From NCBI GenBank assembly GCA_016185205.1, contig JACPOA010000011.1:1-64000 (forward strand): a stretch of 64,000 bases of DNA, in the 5' to 3' direction. Below the pieces are notes generated by a model. It was not told the DNA's origin. It ran no database searches and saw only the letters and a program-made list of their open reading frames with translations. Below, one piece after another: positions 1 to 7,983 of the stretch; positions within the stretch are counted from its first letter, which is position 1; each line of letters opens with the position of its first letter. A program made the translations under genes and the position numbers. Source of the DNA: Hyphomicrobiales bacterium (GTDB lineage: Bacteria; Pseudomonadota; Alphaproteobacteria; Rhizobiales; Xanthobacteraceae).

Positions 1-729
1 GGCCATCGCCTTGTAGTCGAAACCCCTGACCAGCGTCGGCTTCACCACCTCGAAATAAGGCGAGATGTCGAAATCGCGCGGGGCATAGAGCGAGGAATGG
101 CGGATTTCCAGGATGTCCTGCCAGGCCGCCTCGCTGGCCGCGCGCGCCACCTTGGGCAGGATCGGATAGCGCACGGTCTCGAAGGCCTGCGCGATCAGCG
201 CCGAGCAGATGATACGGGTCGGCTGGCCGGAGCCGAGCGACATCATGCGCCGCCGCCAGCGCTGCGGCACCGGCAGCGGCAACAGATAGCGCAGCAGGTC
301 GATGATGTTCTTGAGGTCGTAGTCGAAGCCGATGCGCTCGGCCGCGTAAGCGCAGACGCGCGCGCGATCGTCCTCGATCAGGCCGGCCGGCCGGCAGATG
401 CGGGTGTGGAAGCGGGAATATTTCGACAGCGGCGCCGCCACCACGCCTTGCCCGATATTGGCCTCCACCAGCACCAGCGGCTCGCCCTCCTCGGTGACGC
501 GATCGCCGATCGGCCCGACATAGAGCGCGGCATGCGACCAGGTCGACTGCGTGAGGTATTTGATCACGCCGGAAATGTGATTGTTGCCTTCGACCAGCAG
601 CACGTCGCCGGGCCGCAGCGTCGCCCGCAATAAGTCGGGATCGCTCGGCGTGAACGGCTCGTAGCCTTTCACCGGCTTTTCCAGATAGTGGGCGAGAAAC
701 CGCCCGACCTCATCTGCCATCCAACTCAT
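1..729 (-). CDS. YiiX/YaeF-like permuted papain-fold hydrolase, 3' end outside the window
   Basis: Open reading frame from the ATG at 729 to the window edge (243 codons seen), missing from the ORF track because it runs off the end. It begins MSWMADEVGRFLAHYLEKP. The core LRPGDVLLVEGN, then STWSHAALYVG, then a later IICSALIAQAF matches the permuted NlpC/P60 (YiiX, C92) layout, with the His in WSHAALY and the Cys in IICSALI as the likely catalytic pair. Such enzymes are thought to hydrolyse amide or ester bonds in lipids or envelope material. No signal peptide is evident. An ECF-type promoter (861..887) points at it across about 130 bp. Substrate unknown. Confidence 0.75.
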   Translation of the reverse strand, partial: MSWMADEVGRFLAHYLEKPVKGYEPFTPSDPDLLRATLRPGDVLLVEGNNHISGVIKYLTQSTWSHAALYVGPIGDRVTEEGEPLVLVEANIGQGVVAAPLSKYSRFHTRICRPAGLIEDDRARVCAYAAERIGFDYDLKNIIDLLRYLLPLPVPQRWRRRMMSLGSGQPTRIICSALIAQAFETVRYPILPKVARAASEAAWQDILEIRHSSLYAPRDFDISPYFEVVKPTLVRGFDYKAMA

Positions 730-860
730 GCCGCACGGTCCTTGACGTCAGTTCTTGACGTCCAAGTTCGACGTTACGTTCCACGCGCGGTCGTTTCGTT
801 CGCACGGCTTGTTGCGCAAGCGTCAAATTGAAAGCGCCTAATGTGCGCTCTCATTCATAA

Positions 861-887
861 GTTCGGGGCAAACCATGGGTGGGTTAC
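861..887 (-). promoter_or_regulatory. ECF promoter P1 (GTAACC-N16-CGAA)
   Basis: Minus strand reads GTAACC, 16 bases, CGAACTTATGAATGAGAGCG. Motif and spacer equal those of P2-P4. It points to the YiiX-like gene starting at 729, implying a leader of about 120 nt. The plus-strand ORF 841..1077 on the track is a shadow of this site. Confidence 0.7.
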
Positions 888-1049
888 ACGTTCAGCAGGG
901 CATGATGGATATATTTTAGAGGGGGCCAACGGATGTTTTGGCGAAACAGAGCCGCACCGAGGTGCGCAAAGCTGTCCGCCGGCAATGCAAGTATCCACCC
1001 TCAGCGCAGAAAATGATTGCGCAAACTTGAAGTTAAGTTTCGCAAGTTC

Positions 1050-1073
1050 GAGGCCGCCACTTGAGGCGGCCTC
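1050..1073 (-). terminator. Hairpin downstream of 1112..1429
   Basis: GAGGCCGCC-ACTTGA-GGCGGCCTC, a perfect 9-bp stem with a 6-nt loop, about 40 bp past the stop of the small secreted-protein gene. There is no clear T-run, so terminator function is inferred from position. Confidence 0.5.
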
Positions 1074-1111
1074 TTGACTTGGTCAGTTCCAGGCATTGGG
1101 TGGGTATTATC

Positions 1112-1429
1112 CTAACGCTGGCTACGGATTGAGAAGTCCCTGTCTGCGGGACTGACGACATAAGGGGCGTCAGAATAAGGGGCGTCATACGCGTAGGACG
1201 ACTCTGCCTTTTGCGCTGCTCCAGATCGCCGAGCCGCGGCCGACGGCTTTCGCACCGCATCCGTATGCCCCAGAATAGAGAAGTGCTCACGTTGCAGGCT
1301 CGCCCGAACGTTTGGCGATGAATCTGTATAGGCCCCGGTCTGGGCACTCGCAGGGCCGGCGAAGCTAAGCGCTCCACCTGCCAGGGTCAGCGCAAGCCCG
1401 AGAATAACTAGGGTGTTGGATTTTGACAT
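1112..1429 (-). CDS. Small secreted protein, ECF-regulated
   Basis: 105 residues. The N-terminus MSKSNTLVILGLALTLAGGALSFAGPASAQ is a typical Sec signal peptide with cleavage after ASA or AQ. The mature part is short, Ser/Ala/Tyr-rich (SSYAYDAPYSDAPYVV) and has no cysteine or recognisable domain. It starts about 75 bp downstream of promoter P2, so it is probably part of the regulon of the sigma factor at 3477..4034. Function not recognised; a periplasmic stress protein is an inference. Confidence 0.6.
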   Translation of the reverse strand: MSKSNTLVILGLALTLAGGALSFAGPASAQTGAYTDSSPNVRASLQREHFSILGHTDAVRKPSAAARRSGAAQKAESSYAYDAPYSDAPYVVSPADRDFSIRSQR

Positions 1430-1506
1430 TTTTTGCTCCTCTATTCATCGCGCGTTATTGCCGATGATTCAGCTCGAAAGCGCCTGATGTTCGCTCTCAT
1501 TCATAA

Positions 1507-1533
1507 GTTCGGAGCAGGACGCTGGCGGGTTAC
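1507..1533 (-). promoter_or_regulatory. ECF promoter P2 (GTAACC-N16-CGAA)
   Basis: Minus strand GTAACC-N16-CGAACTTATGAATGAGAGCG, upstream of the secreted-protein gene at 1429. The 20 bases from the -10 element onward are identical to P1 (CGAACTTATGAATGAGAGCG), so promoter and leader were copied together. Confidence 0.75.
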
Positions 1534-1560
1534 AGGTTACAAAGATATTTTGTGGTTATG

Positions 1561-1708
1561 CTCACGCACGGCTGGCGACGCAGAACCGCATGCAAGCGAT
1601 TGCCGGCCTTTCACGGCGGCCCGTCCACCACGCAGGCGGCCCATTACGGCATGCGAAATCCCGCGCAGGCCGTGGCGTGAGTAAAATGGCAGTATCGGGA
1701 TCAGGCGG
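1561..1708. repeat. Diverged direct repeat, copy 1
   Basis: The stretch from CTCACGCACGGCTGGCGACG through CCGCATGCAAGC, CCCGTCCACCACGC and ATCGGGATCAGGCGGCC recurs in the same order and orientation at 2606..2843. Copy 2 carries about 60 extra bases and short indels. Copy 1 sits between P2 and the sigma remnant; copy 2 sits between P3 and the anti-sigma stop. It appears to be duplicated spacer, not coding. Confidence 0.6.
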
Positions 1709-1732
1709 CCGGAATGGCTAGCACGCGCAGCA

Positions 1733-1823
1733 GCGCGCATCGGGCGCAGCGCCACGGAGGCGGAGGGATCTTATGCAGGAGGCGCTGATGGCAATCCACA
1801 GCCGGCGTCACACCTACGATCCG
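1733..1823 (+). pseudogene. Fragment of an ECF sigma factor gene
   Basis: Reads ARIGRSATEAE, then after a one-base insertion DLMQEALMAIHSRRHTYDP. The intact sigma gene on the other strand has LARIGRSATEAEDLTQDALMAIHTRRHTYDP. Nucleotides are nearly identical (GCGCGCAT.GGGCGCAGCGCCAC; CGGCGTCACACCTACGATCCG). Only the end of region 2.1 and the start of region 2.2 survive; the frame is shifted and stops soon after. A relic of a duplicated or inverted sigma locus. Confidence 0.8.
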
Positions 1824-2169
1824 AGCGAGGCGTAAGTGCGGGCGGGTGTATTCATGTCGTCGCGGCTCATTCAATTGAATGGGACGACCGTCAATGCGGG
1901 CGGGCTGTTAGAGTTCTGCAGATATATCCAGCTAGCGTCGCCGACAAGCTGGCCACCCGGGACGGGTCATCAACAGACGAGGCCGACGGTGAGTTTGCCA
2001 AGCAGTAGGCACCATTCGAGGCCTTCGTGGGAACTTTTGCGCCTGGCAATCGCTTGACTGCCCGCGGGGGAATTTCCTTAAGGCTGGATTCTCCACCTTC
2101 GCGGGGAATGACCCGTCCGTGTCATCGCCCGGCTTGACCGCTCACAGAACGTAAAATTTAAGAATAGAC

Positions 2170-2200
2170 GGTACCCGGGCAAAGGGAGCGCCCGGGTACC
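2170..2200 (-). terminator. Rho-independent-like terminator of 2213..2494
   Basis: GGTACCCGGGC-N9-GCCCGGGTACC, a perfect 11-bp stem just past the stop. On the minus strand it is followed by GTCTATTCTTAAATTTTACG, which is T-rich. Confidence 0.7.
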
Positions 2201-2212
2201 GCTCTGCTCGCT

Positions 2213-2494
2213 TTATTGGAAATTTGCGTTTACCTCAGGGTCAAGCTTTATGGTCTTCATATACATTTTCCCGTTTATCATTATCATAGCCGTGTGGGTC
2301 GTATCGGTGTGGCCCACAACCTCCATATAGCCGGGAGGCACCGTATTTCCGTGCTTGTGCTTCATCACTTTCATTTCGCCCTTCGGGGTAACAAGAATTG
2401 CTGACCCGTCCTGCAGCTTCTGAGCGGCAGCAGGCGTGATGCTCGCAACCGCGAGCGCAGCCGCCACCAGTGCTCCTCTAAACAAAACAGACAT
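2213..2494 (-). CDS. Small secreted protein, ECF-regulated
   Basis: 93 residues from the ATG at 2494. The start is chosen because the track start (2551) overlaps the -10 element of P3, whereas 2494 has GGGAGAATGAA just upstream and opens with a signal peptide (MSVLFRGALVAAALAVASITPAAAQ). The mature part has Met and His clusters (GEMKVMKHKHGN, HTDTTHTAMIMINGKMYMK), which could bind metal. Expressed from P3 with a leader of about 50 nt. Family not recognised; a metal-stress periplasmic role is inferred from sequence and regulon. Confidence 0.65.
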   Translation of the reverse strand: MSVLFRGALVAAALAVASITPAAAQKLQDGSAILVTPKGEMKVMKHKHGNTVPPGYMEVVGHTDTTHTAMIMINGKMYMKTIKLDPEVNANFQ

Positions 2495-2552
2495 TTCATT
2501 CTCCCATGTTGGTCTTAGGTTCGAAAGCGAGCGATGTGCGCTCTCACTCATA

Positions 2553-2579
2553 GTTCGGAGTAGGATGCGGGCCGGTTAC
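2553..2579 (-). promoter_or_regulatory. ECF promoter P3 (GTAACC-N16-CGAA)
   Basis: Minus strand GTAACC-N16-CGAACTATGAGTGAGAGCGCAC. The spacer ends in CTC as in P2. It decides the start of the downstream gene at 2494. Confidence 0.75.
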
Positions 2580-2605
2580 AGTCACGGAAATATTTAGTGG
2601 CAATA

Positions 2606-2843
2606 CTCACGCACGGCTTGGCGACGAAGCTGCTGTGCTGGTAAGCCATTCCGACTGCCCTATCCCGACACTACCTGTTTAAATATAACCCACAAGCAGC
2701 GCCGCATGCAAGCAATTACCGGCCTTCCACGTCGACCCGTCCACCACGCCAGCGGTCCGTGGCGGCATGCGATAAAGGCCGCGCAGACTGCGGGCCACGT
2801 CGAAGCCGGTGACATCGGGATCAGGCGGCCAAAATGGCTTACC
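2606..2843. repeat. Diverged direct repeat, copy 2
   Basis: Second copy of the spacer seen at 1561..1708 (CCGCATGCAAGC, CCCGTCCACCACGC, ATCGGGATCAGGCGGCC). It ends at the 3' end of the anti-sigma gene. Confidence 0.55.
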
Positions 2844-3480
2844 AGCGCATGAGCTTTGGCCCGAGTCTCCAGCCGGCAAAGGTGCACAGGGCGATTGTCC
2901 CGCCATACCACAGCGCAAAGAAAGGCACCGAGTCATCGGCGCAATGAACAGCGTAACCGATTGCGCTCACGCAGCCCGCGACCAGACCGGCGAATGCGCC
3001 AGTGCGCGCGAGGTCGGTCGGCGCCATCTGGCGCACCGCCCAGACGATCACGGAAAACGGCACGATGGCGATGAGTGGGATCGATATGACGCATTCTAGC
3101 CACTCGTCTCCGAGAATTGTCCAATGTCCATGATAGCTCGGTGCGAATGTGTGGCTCAGTACGGCAAGCAGCATGACGGCGATAAATGGCAACACCACCA
3201 AGGTGACCGACGACCGTCGTTCCCCGCCCGGGCGGGTCAGCCTGATCAGGTAGATTGACGCCGGGACAAGGATGATGGCCGTAACGGCCACCTTCAAGAG
3301 CGCTGGGATAAAAGCTGCTACGGTTGTCAGGCCCGCGCGCGGGCCAAGCACAAAGAACACGATTCCCACAGCTACCGCGGCGCCCGCCGCGACCGCCATA
3401 CTGATGTTGCGCACGATCTGCCGATGGTCGACAGGCTCGACATTCGTGCTGAGCATGGCAATCAGGTCATCTGTCTTCAT
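2839..3480 (-). CDS. nrsF: NrsF-family (DUF1109) anti-sigma factor
   Basis: 213-residue inner-membrane protein with about six hydrophobic segments (VAAGAAVAVGIVFFVLG; VAVTAIILVPASIYLI; LVVLPFIAVMLLAVLSH; LIAIVPFSVIVWAV; FAGLVAGCVSAIGYAV; GGTIALCTFAGW). Length, topology and the cysteines in DEWLECVISIPL and YAVHCADD fit DUF1109/NrsF, which in Caulobacter holds SigF at the membrane and senses metals or oxidants through two conserved cysteines. It overlaps the sigma stop by 4 bp (ATGA), so the two are translationally coupled. The family call is confident; the inducing signal here is inferred. Confidence 0.85.
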   Translation of the reverse strand: MKTDDLIAMLSTNVEPVDHRQIVRNISMAVAAGAAVAVGIVFFVLGPRAGLTTVAAFIPALLKVAVTAIILVPASIYLIRLTRPGGERRSSVTLVVLPFIAVMLLAVLSHTFAPSYHGHWTILGDEWLECVISIPLIAIVPFSVIVWAVRQMAPTDLARTGAFAGLVAGCVSAIGYAVHCADDSVPFFALWYGGTIALCTFAGWRLGPKLMRW

Positions 3481-4034
3481 AGGCGCCCCTTCCGAGCAAC
3501 CGAAGTAACCAAGGCCTTCAATCCTCTATGCACGCTGACTTTTACGTCCGATTCCGACATGCCGCACTGGCTGGCCGCTTCGGCCACGCTCAAGCCATCC
3601 AGTTTCACCAACTGGATCGTGCGCCGCATTTTATCCGGCAGTTGGCCCAGAAGCCTATTGAGATCGTATGCACTTTCGCTGCCAACATGATCGTCCTGCG
3701 CCATGATTTCTTCGGCATCGTCGATGGGTAGATCCTTCATTGACGCATGTGTGTGGCGCAGATGGTCGATCAGCTTATAGCGCGCAATGGCGTGTACCCA
3801 TGGCATCAAAGGCGCGGCCGGATCGTAGGTGTGACGCCGGGTGTGGATTGCCATCAGTGCATCCTGGGTAAGGTCCTCCGCCTCTGTGGCGCTGCGCCCA
3901 ATGCGCGCAAGCCTGCCCTTATAATAGGCGCGTAGGTTGGCACTGAGCCGACTGAGCAGGGTACGGTACGCCGCCGCGTCGCCGCGAAGGCTCGCCCTCA
4001 TCAGCGCCCTGAGATCAGCCTCGTTCGCCACCAT
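3477..4034 (-). CDS. ECF sigma factor, SigF/ECF16-like
   Basis: 185 residues from the ATG at 4034, preceded by GAGGAAAGAGTAC. The longer track start (4049) lies at the -10 element of its own promoter. Region 2 (residues about 5-85) contains AEDLTQDALMAIHTRRHTYDP and PWVHAIARYKLIDHLR. Region 4 (about 120-180) contains LPDKMRRTIQLVKLDGLSVAEAASQCGMSESDVKVSVHRGLKAL. Followed by NrsF and preceded by P4, so it is probably autoregulated. Known SigF-type sigmas recognise GTAACC-N16-CGAA, which is the motif found five times here. Confidence 0.88.
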   Translation of the reverse strand: MVANEADLRALMRASLRGDAAAYRTLLSRLSANLRAYYKGRLARIGRSATEAEDLTQDALMAIHTRRHTYDPAAPLMPWVHAIARYKLIDHLRHTHASMKDLPIDDAEEIMAQDDHVGSESAYDLNRLLGQLPDKMRRTIQLVKLDGLSVAEAASQCGMSESDVKVSVHRGLKALVTSVARKGRL

Positions 4035-4050
4035 GTACTCTTTCCTCATA

Positions 4051-4077
4051 GTTCGTAAGCGAACGGGTTTCGGTTAC
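4051..4077 (-). promoter_or_regulatory. ECF promoter P4, autoregulatory
   Basis: Minus strand GTAACC-N16-CGAACTATGAGGAAAGAG. The -10 element is only about 15 bp from the sigma start codon, so the leader is very short and contains the ribosome-binding site. Confidence 0.8.
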
Positions 4078-4431
4078 AAAATATTTTCGTTCCGCGCACG
4101 CATGACCGATCTACTGGCGACGCCAACTTCTTGGCCCGCAGCTTTTCAGTGCCGACGACGGTGCCGCAGCTAGACGTTACGCCAGTGGATTTTGCTGTAA
4201 TTGCGCTTTGTCAAATCCGCCGACCACAAAAAAGGCCGGTGACTGAGTTTTGAGTGCCTATTTTTTAGGCTGATATCCGCGCCTTTATGACCTGCTTATA
4301 GCTTCGCATTGATTTTCCAATCGAATTCCTATGAGACCCCCACAGATTCCGAGCTGTGGTAGGCGCCGACGCGTGGCACGCGATTTGCGCAGCAATAGCG
4401 CGAGATTGATCAGGCCTGCCGGGAGATGAAA

Positions 4432-4755
4432 ATGCGTACACACCTCATCGCCACTGCGATTGTGTCGGCGATGTTGTTCGCCACATCGGCTTCTGCGACG
4501 ATCGTCCTCAACGACGACATTGGCGGCAAAATGGAGGAGTACACCGCCCGTTTTCAGCAGACGCAAGATTCGGGCCAAACTGTCATCATTGATGGGACAT
4601 GCTTATCGGCCTGCACAATGGTTCTGGGCTTAGGGCCCCGCGCGCAGCATCCGTCTCACGCGAGAAGCGCACCGTCGGCAGACGTCAAGCGCTCGGCAAA
4701 GACTCGCGCCGCGCCAGCTTTGAGGCGCGATGAAGAACTTCGGCCGCTCCAGTAA
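4432..4755 (+). pseudogene. Frameshifted secreted protein remnant
   Basis: Starts at the ATG at 4432 (GGGAG upstream) with signal peptide MRTHLIATAIVSAMLFATSASA. It then reads IVLNDDIGGKMEEYTARFQQTQDSGQTVIIDGTCLSACTMVLG, resembling a rhizobial family of exported proteins whose next block is PRxRICVTxxAxLGFHAA. That block appears in the +1 frame as RSIRLTREAH, after which both frames are degenerate. The listed C-terminus is therefore frameshift product. Recognition of the family is from memory of its pattern, so moderate. Confidence 0.6.
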
Positions 4756-4797
4756 CGCTCTAAGTAAGAATACTTAGTCATAAACAATCGTTTGCTT

Positions 4798-4824
4798 GTA
4801 ACCGACTTCTCGCCAGCTCCGAAT
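4798..4824 (+). promoter_or_regulatory. ECF promoter P5 (GTAACC-N16-CGAA)
   Basis: Plus strand GTAACC, GACTTCTCGCCAGCTC (16), CGAATTC. Same motif, spacer length and CTC before the -10 as in P2/P3, but on the opposite strand. It faces the RNase/phosphorylase/PRPP synthetase/PhaC operon, about 250 bp upstream of the first intact gene. Confidence 0.65.
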
Positions 4825-5038
4825 TCATACGTATAGAAGCGTACGACAGCGCTTCCTGGTAGACGGCGCCGGCCAGCGCTACGTACCACTCGCTTGGCAA
4901 GGTGACCCACCAAGTGGGCATCATCAAAAGGGTGTTCTACAATTTACGGCGCCAGCAGAGATGCCGAAGTCTGTCGAATTGCAAATCAAAGGTGTTGGCG
5001 GAGTGGCAACCAGAACGTTCCGATGGGAGGTCGAGTAG
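4802..5038 (+). pseudogene. Coding fragment without a start codon
   Basis: One open frame reads QRFLVDGAGQRYVPLAWQGD, then GVLQFTAPAEMPKSVELQIKGVGGVATRTFRWEVE and stops at 5038. Composition and the alternating beta-strand pattern look like the C-terminal domain of a real protein. There is no ATG, GTG or TTG in frame before most of it, and promoter P5 overlaps its first codons. I read it as a 5'-deleted gene, or one using a rare CTG start near 4855. Family not recognised; too short for the ORF track. Confidence 0.5.
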
Positions 5039-5083
5039 CGGTCGGCACCCGTAAGTCTTCGGCGCCCGCATTGCAAAACCAAA

Positions 5084-6448
5084 ATGACCTTAAGCCTCAC
5101 ATTCCTGGGCGGCGTCGGTACGGTCACCGGATCGAAGTATCTTGTCGAACACGAGCGGCATCGCATTCTCGTGGACTGCGGGTTGTTCCAAGGTTTCAAG
5201 GCGCTGCGCCTGAAGAACTGGGCGCCATTTCCGGTCGAGCCACGCAGTATCGAATCCATCATCCTGACGCACGCGCATATTGATCACTCGGGCTACCTCC
5301 CACTGCTGGTCAAACAGGGATTCGCGGGGCGCATCCTTTGTTCCAAGGCAACTGCCGATCTATGCGAAATCCTTCTGCCCGATGCCGGACACCTCCAGGA
5401 GAAGGATGCCGAGTTCGCCAATCGCCATGGCTTTTCGAAGCACAAGCCTGCGCTACCGCTTTACACGCTCAAGGACGCACAGAAAGTTCTTGAGCACTTA
5501 ACGCCTGTCGCCTTTGATCAAGATCGCACGCTTACCAGCGGAGGTCGTATCCGGCTTCGCCATGCCGGCCATATTCTAGGAGCCGCCACGGTCCAACTCG
5601 ATTGGGCAGGCAGTACGATCGTCTTTTCCGGCGACCTCGGACGATACGCCGATCCAATCATGTTCGATCCGGCGCCGATTGAACGGACCGATTACCTGCT
5701 GGTCGAATCGACCTATGGCGACCGCCGCCACGACAAGCGCGATCCCGCCGATGCTCTAGCCGAGATTGTCGAAACGACGATCGGACGCGGCGGTACAGTG
5801 GTCATCCCGGCTTTCGCGGTCGGGCGGGCGCAAAGCCTGATGTATCACCTCCAGCGCCTGAAATCGGCGGGCCGGCTGTCGAACGTTCCGGTCTTCCTCG
5901 ATAGTCCCATGGCGCAAGACGCCAGCGATATCTTCTGCGCAAACGTCAAAGACCAGAAGCTTCCACCGGCGGAGTGCCGCCGGTCTTGCGCCGTCGCGCA
6001 CTACGTCCGAAGCGTCGAGGAATCAAAGGCACTCACCGCCAATCCGATGCCAAAAGTGATCATCTCGGCGAGCGGAATGGCGACCGGTGGACGGGTGCTC
6101 CACCATATCAAGCGGTTTGCCCCCGACCCCAAAAACACCATTCTGTTTGCCGGGTTTCAAGCCGGCGGGACGCGCGGAGCCGCGATGATGGCAGGTGCAA
6201 AAAGCATCAAGATGTACGGCGACCATGTGCCAGTTCGTGCGCAAGTGCATAACCTCGATATGCTGTCGGCCCACGCCGATGCCGACGAAATCCTTCGCTG
6301 GTTGGGCGGTTTTAAGACCCCGCCACGGATGACGTTCATCACGCATGGCGAACCCGCGGCATCCGACGCCTTGCGCCATCGAATCGAGGAAGAGCTTAAG
6401 TGGCCATGCCTGGTCCCGGACCAGGGTCAAAGGGTCGAACTCGCATGA
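5084..6448 (+). CDS. Beta-CASP metallo-beta-lactamase-fold RNase (CPSF73-like)
   Basis: 454 residues. The metallo-beta-lactamase signature THAHIDHSG (H63, H65, D67, H68), then HAGHILGA, FSGDLGR, SASGMATGGR and a final THGEPAASDALR give the full set of metal ligands plus the beta-CASP insert (about residues 210-370) of RNA-specific nucleases related to CPSF73 and YSH1. Predicted role: metal-dependent RNA cleavage or 5'-3' trimming in the cytoplasm. First intact gene of a tight operon; the stop overlaps the next start (ATGA). Probably expressed from P5. Confidence 0.9.
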   Translation: MTLSLTFLGGVGTVTGSKYLVEHERHRILVDCGLFQGFKALRLKNWAPFPVEPRSIESIILTHAHIDHSGYLPLLVKQGFAGRILCSKATADLCEILLPDAGHLQEKDAEFANRHGFSKHKPALPLYTLKDAQKVLEHLTPVAFDQDRTLTSGGRIRLRHAGHILGAATVQLDWAGSTIVFSGDLGRYADPIMFDPAPIERTDYLLVESTYGDRRHDKRDPADALAEIVETTIGRGGTVVIPAFAVGRAQSLMYHLQRLKSAGRLSNVPVFLDSPMAQDASDIFCANVKDQKLPPAECRRSCAVAHYVRSVEESKALTANPMPKVIISASGMATGGRVLHHIKRFAPDPKNTILFAGFQAGGTRGAAMMAGAKSIKMYGDHVPVRAQVHNLDMLSAHADADEILRWLGGFKTPPRMTFITHGEPAASDALRHRIEEELKWPCLVPDQGQRVELA

Positions 6449-7983
6449 GCAACAACAGACCAGCACCATCGTCCGAAAACGCCACGACGAACACGGTTCG
6501 CGCGCGCCGGCTTGGTCTCGACACGCAATTCGAAGCCGTCGTGTTCATGCACAAAGAATGTCACGTCTGCCGCTCCGAAGGCTTCAGTGCGCATGCGCGT
6601 GTGTTGCTATGCCATGATGGACAGCAGGTGATCGCCACTTTGTATCAGGTCACCGGTAACCTCATCGCGCATAACGAAGCGGCGCTGTCCGAGTCTGCGT
6701 GGAAGCGGCTTGGTCTAAAGGACGGCGATCGTATCGTTGTCACACATCCCGATCCGCTCGATTCCCTGAGTCAGGTGCGTAGCCGCATCTATGGAAACGA
6801 TCTTGGCGAGTCTTCCTTTCACGCGATCATCGAGGATATCGTCGGCGGCAAATATTCCGACATCCATCTGTCATCGTTCATTACCGCCTGCGCGGCGCGC
6901 CCTCTCGATCACAAGGAGATCCTCGCGCTGACCCATGCGATGGTGGAAGCCGGCGAGAGACTGAGATGGCCAGCCGGTATCGTCGTCGACAAGCACAGCG
7001 TCGGCGGGCTTCCTGGAAATCGCACGACGCCTATCATTGTGGCGATCGCCGCCTCGCTCGGCCTCATGATGCCGAAGACCTCCTCGCGGGCGATCACATC
7101 GCCGTCGGGAACGGCCGATACCATGGAGACCATGGCGCCCGTCGATCTCGATACCGCGGCCATTCGGCGCGTGGTCGAGCATGAGGGCGGATGCGTCGTG
7201 TGGGGCGGCGCCGTCAGGTTGAGCCCAGCGGACGACATCCTGATCCGGGTTGAGCGCGCACTCGACCTCGATAGCGAGGGACAGATGATTGCCTCGGTGC
7301 TCTCGAAGAAAATCGCCGCTGGCTCAACCCACCTGGTGCTCGACCTCCCCGTCGGCCCAACCGCGAAGGTGCGCAGCCCCGAAGTAGCCCAAGCCCTTTC
7401 GCAAGGCCTGTCCAGCATTGCCGAGATATTCGGACTGCACACCAAAGTGGTCGTCGGCGACGGCTTGCAGCCGGTCGGTCGAGGCATCGGACCCGCACTT
7501 GAAGCTCGCGATGTTTTAGCCGTTCTGAAAGGCGGGCCGGATGCGCCCGACGACTTGCGACGGAGAGCGATTGCGCTCACCGGCGCGCTCCTCGAACTCG
7601 CAGGCGCCGCTCCCGGCGGCAAAGGCGAGGCCATGGCGGCACGGGAACTCGACAACGGCCGCGCCTGGGCGAAATTCCAGCGTATTTGCGAAGCTCAGGG
7701 CGGAATGCGTGTGCCACCGAAGTCGCAACAGCAACGGCCGATTGCCGCTGAACGACCTGGAAAGGTGCATGCAATCGACAACCGCAGGATTGCGCGACTA
7801 GCCAAATTGGCCGGCGCGCCCGACGACAAGGCGGCCGGTGTCGATCTGCATGTGAAGGTCGGAGATGCGGTTACGGCCGGACAGCCTCTGTGCACCGTCC
7901 ATGCCGACAGCCCGGGGGAACTGGCTTACGCTTTCGATTATGCCGCGTTGAACCCCGACATCATTGCGGTCCACGAGTCATGA
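6445..7983 (+). CDS. AMP/thymidine phosphorylase family protein
   Basis: 512 residues from the ATG at 6445, which overlaps the upstream stop; the track start at 6400 lies inside the previous gene. An N-terminal beta domain (residues about 20-100) precedes the NP-II phosphorylase core with DKHSVGGLPGNRTTP, PKTSSRAITSPSGTADTMETMA and a C-terminal barrel (HVKVGDAVTAGQPL). The extra N-terminal domain and length over 500 are typical of archaeal-type AMP phosphorylases rather than E. coli DeoA. Predicted reaction: phosphorolysis of nucleoside (mono)phosphates to base plus ribose-1(,5-bis)phosphate. Whether it prefers NMPs or thymidine cannot be told from sequence. Confidence 0.88.
   Translation: MSNNRPAPSSENATTNTVRARRLGLDTQFEAVVFMHKECHVCRSEGFSAHARVLLCHDGQQVIATLYQVTGNLIAHNEAALSESAWKRLGLKDGDRIVVTHPDPLDSLSQVRSRIYGNDLGESSFHAIIEDIVGGKYSDIHLSSFITACAARPLDHKEILALTHAMVEAGERLRWPAGIVVDKHSVGGLPGNRTTPIIVAIAASLGLMMPKTSSRAITSPSGTADTMETMAPVDLDTAAIRRVVEHEGGCVVWGGAVRLSPADDILIRVERALDLDSEGQMIASVLSKKIAAGSTHLVLDLPVGPTAKVRSPEVAQALSQGLSSIAEIFGLHTKVVVGDGLQPVGRGIGPALEARDVLAVLKGGPDAPDDLRRRAIALTGALLELAGAAPGGKGEAMAARELDNGRAWAKFQRICEAQGGMRVPPKSQQQRPIAAERPGKVHAIDNRRIARLAKLAGAPDDKAAGVDLHVKVGDAVTAGQPLCTVHADSPGELAYAFDYAALNPDIIAVHES

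Noticed and set aside
841-1077. Plus-strand ORF MCALIHKFGANHGW and its relative at 1433..1684
   Set aside because: Both start in the reverse of ECF promoter/leader copies; the shared MxALIHKFGA peptide is a shadow of the duplicated promoter.
6655-6685. GTAACC inside the phosphorylase gene as another ECF promoter
   Set aside because: No CGAA at 16 bases, and the site is internal to a coding region.
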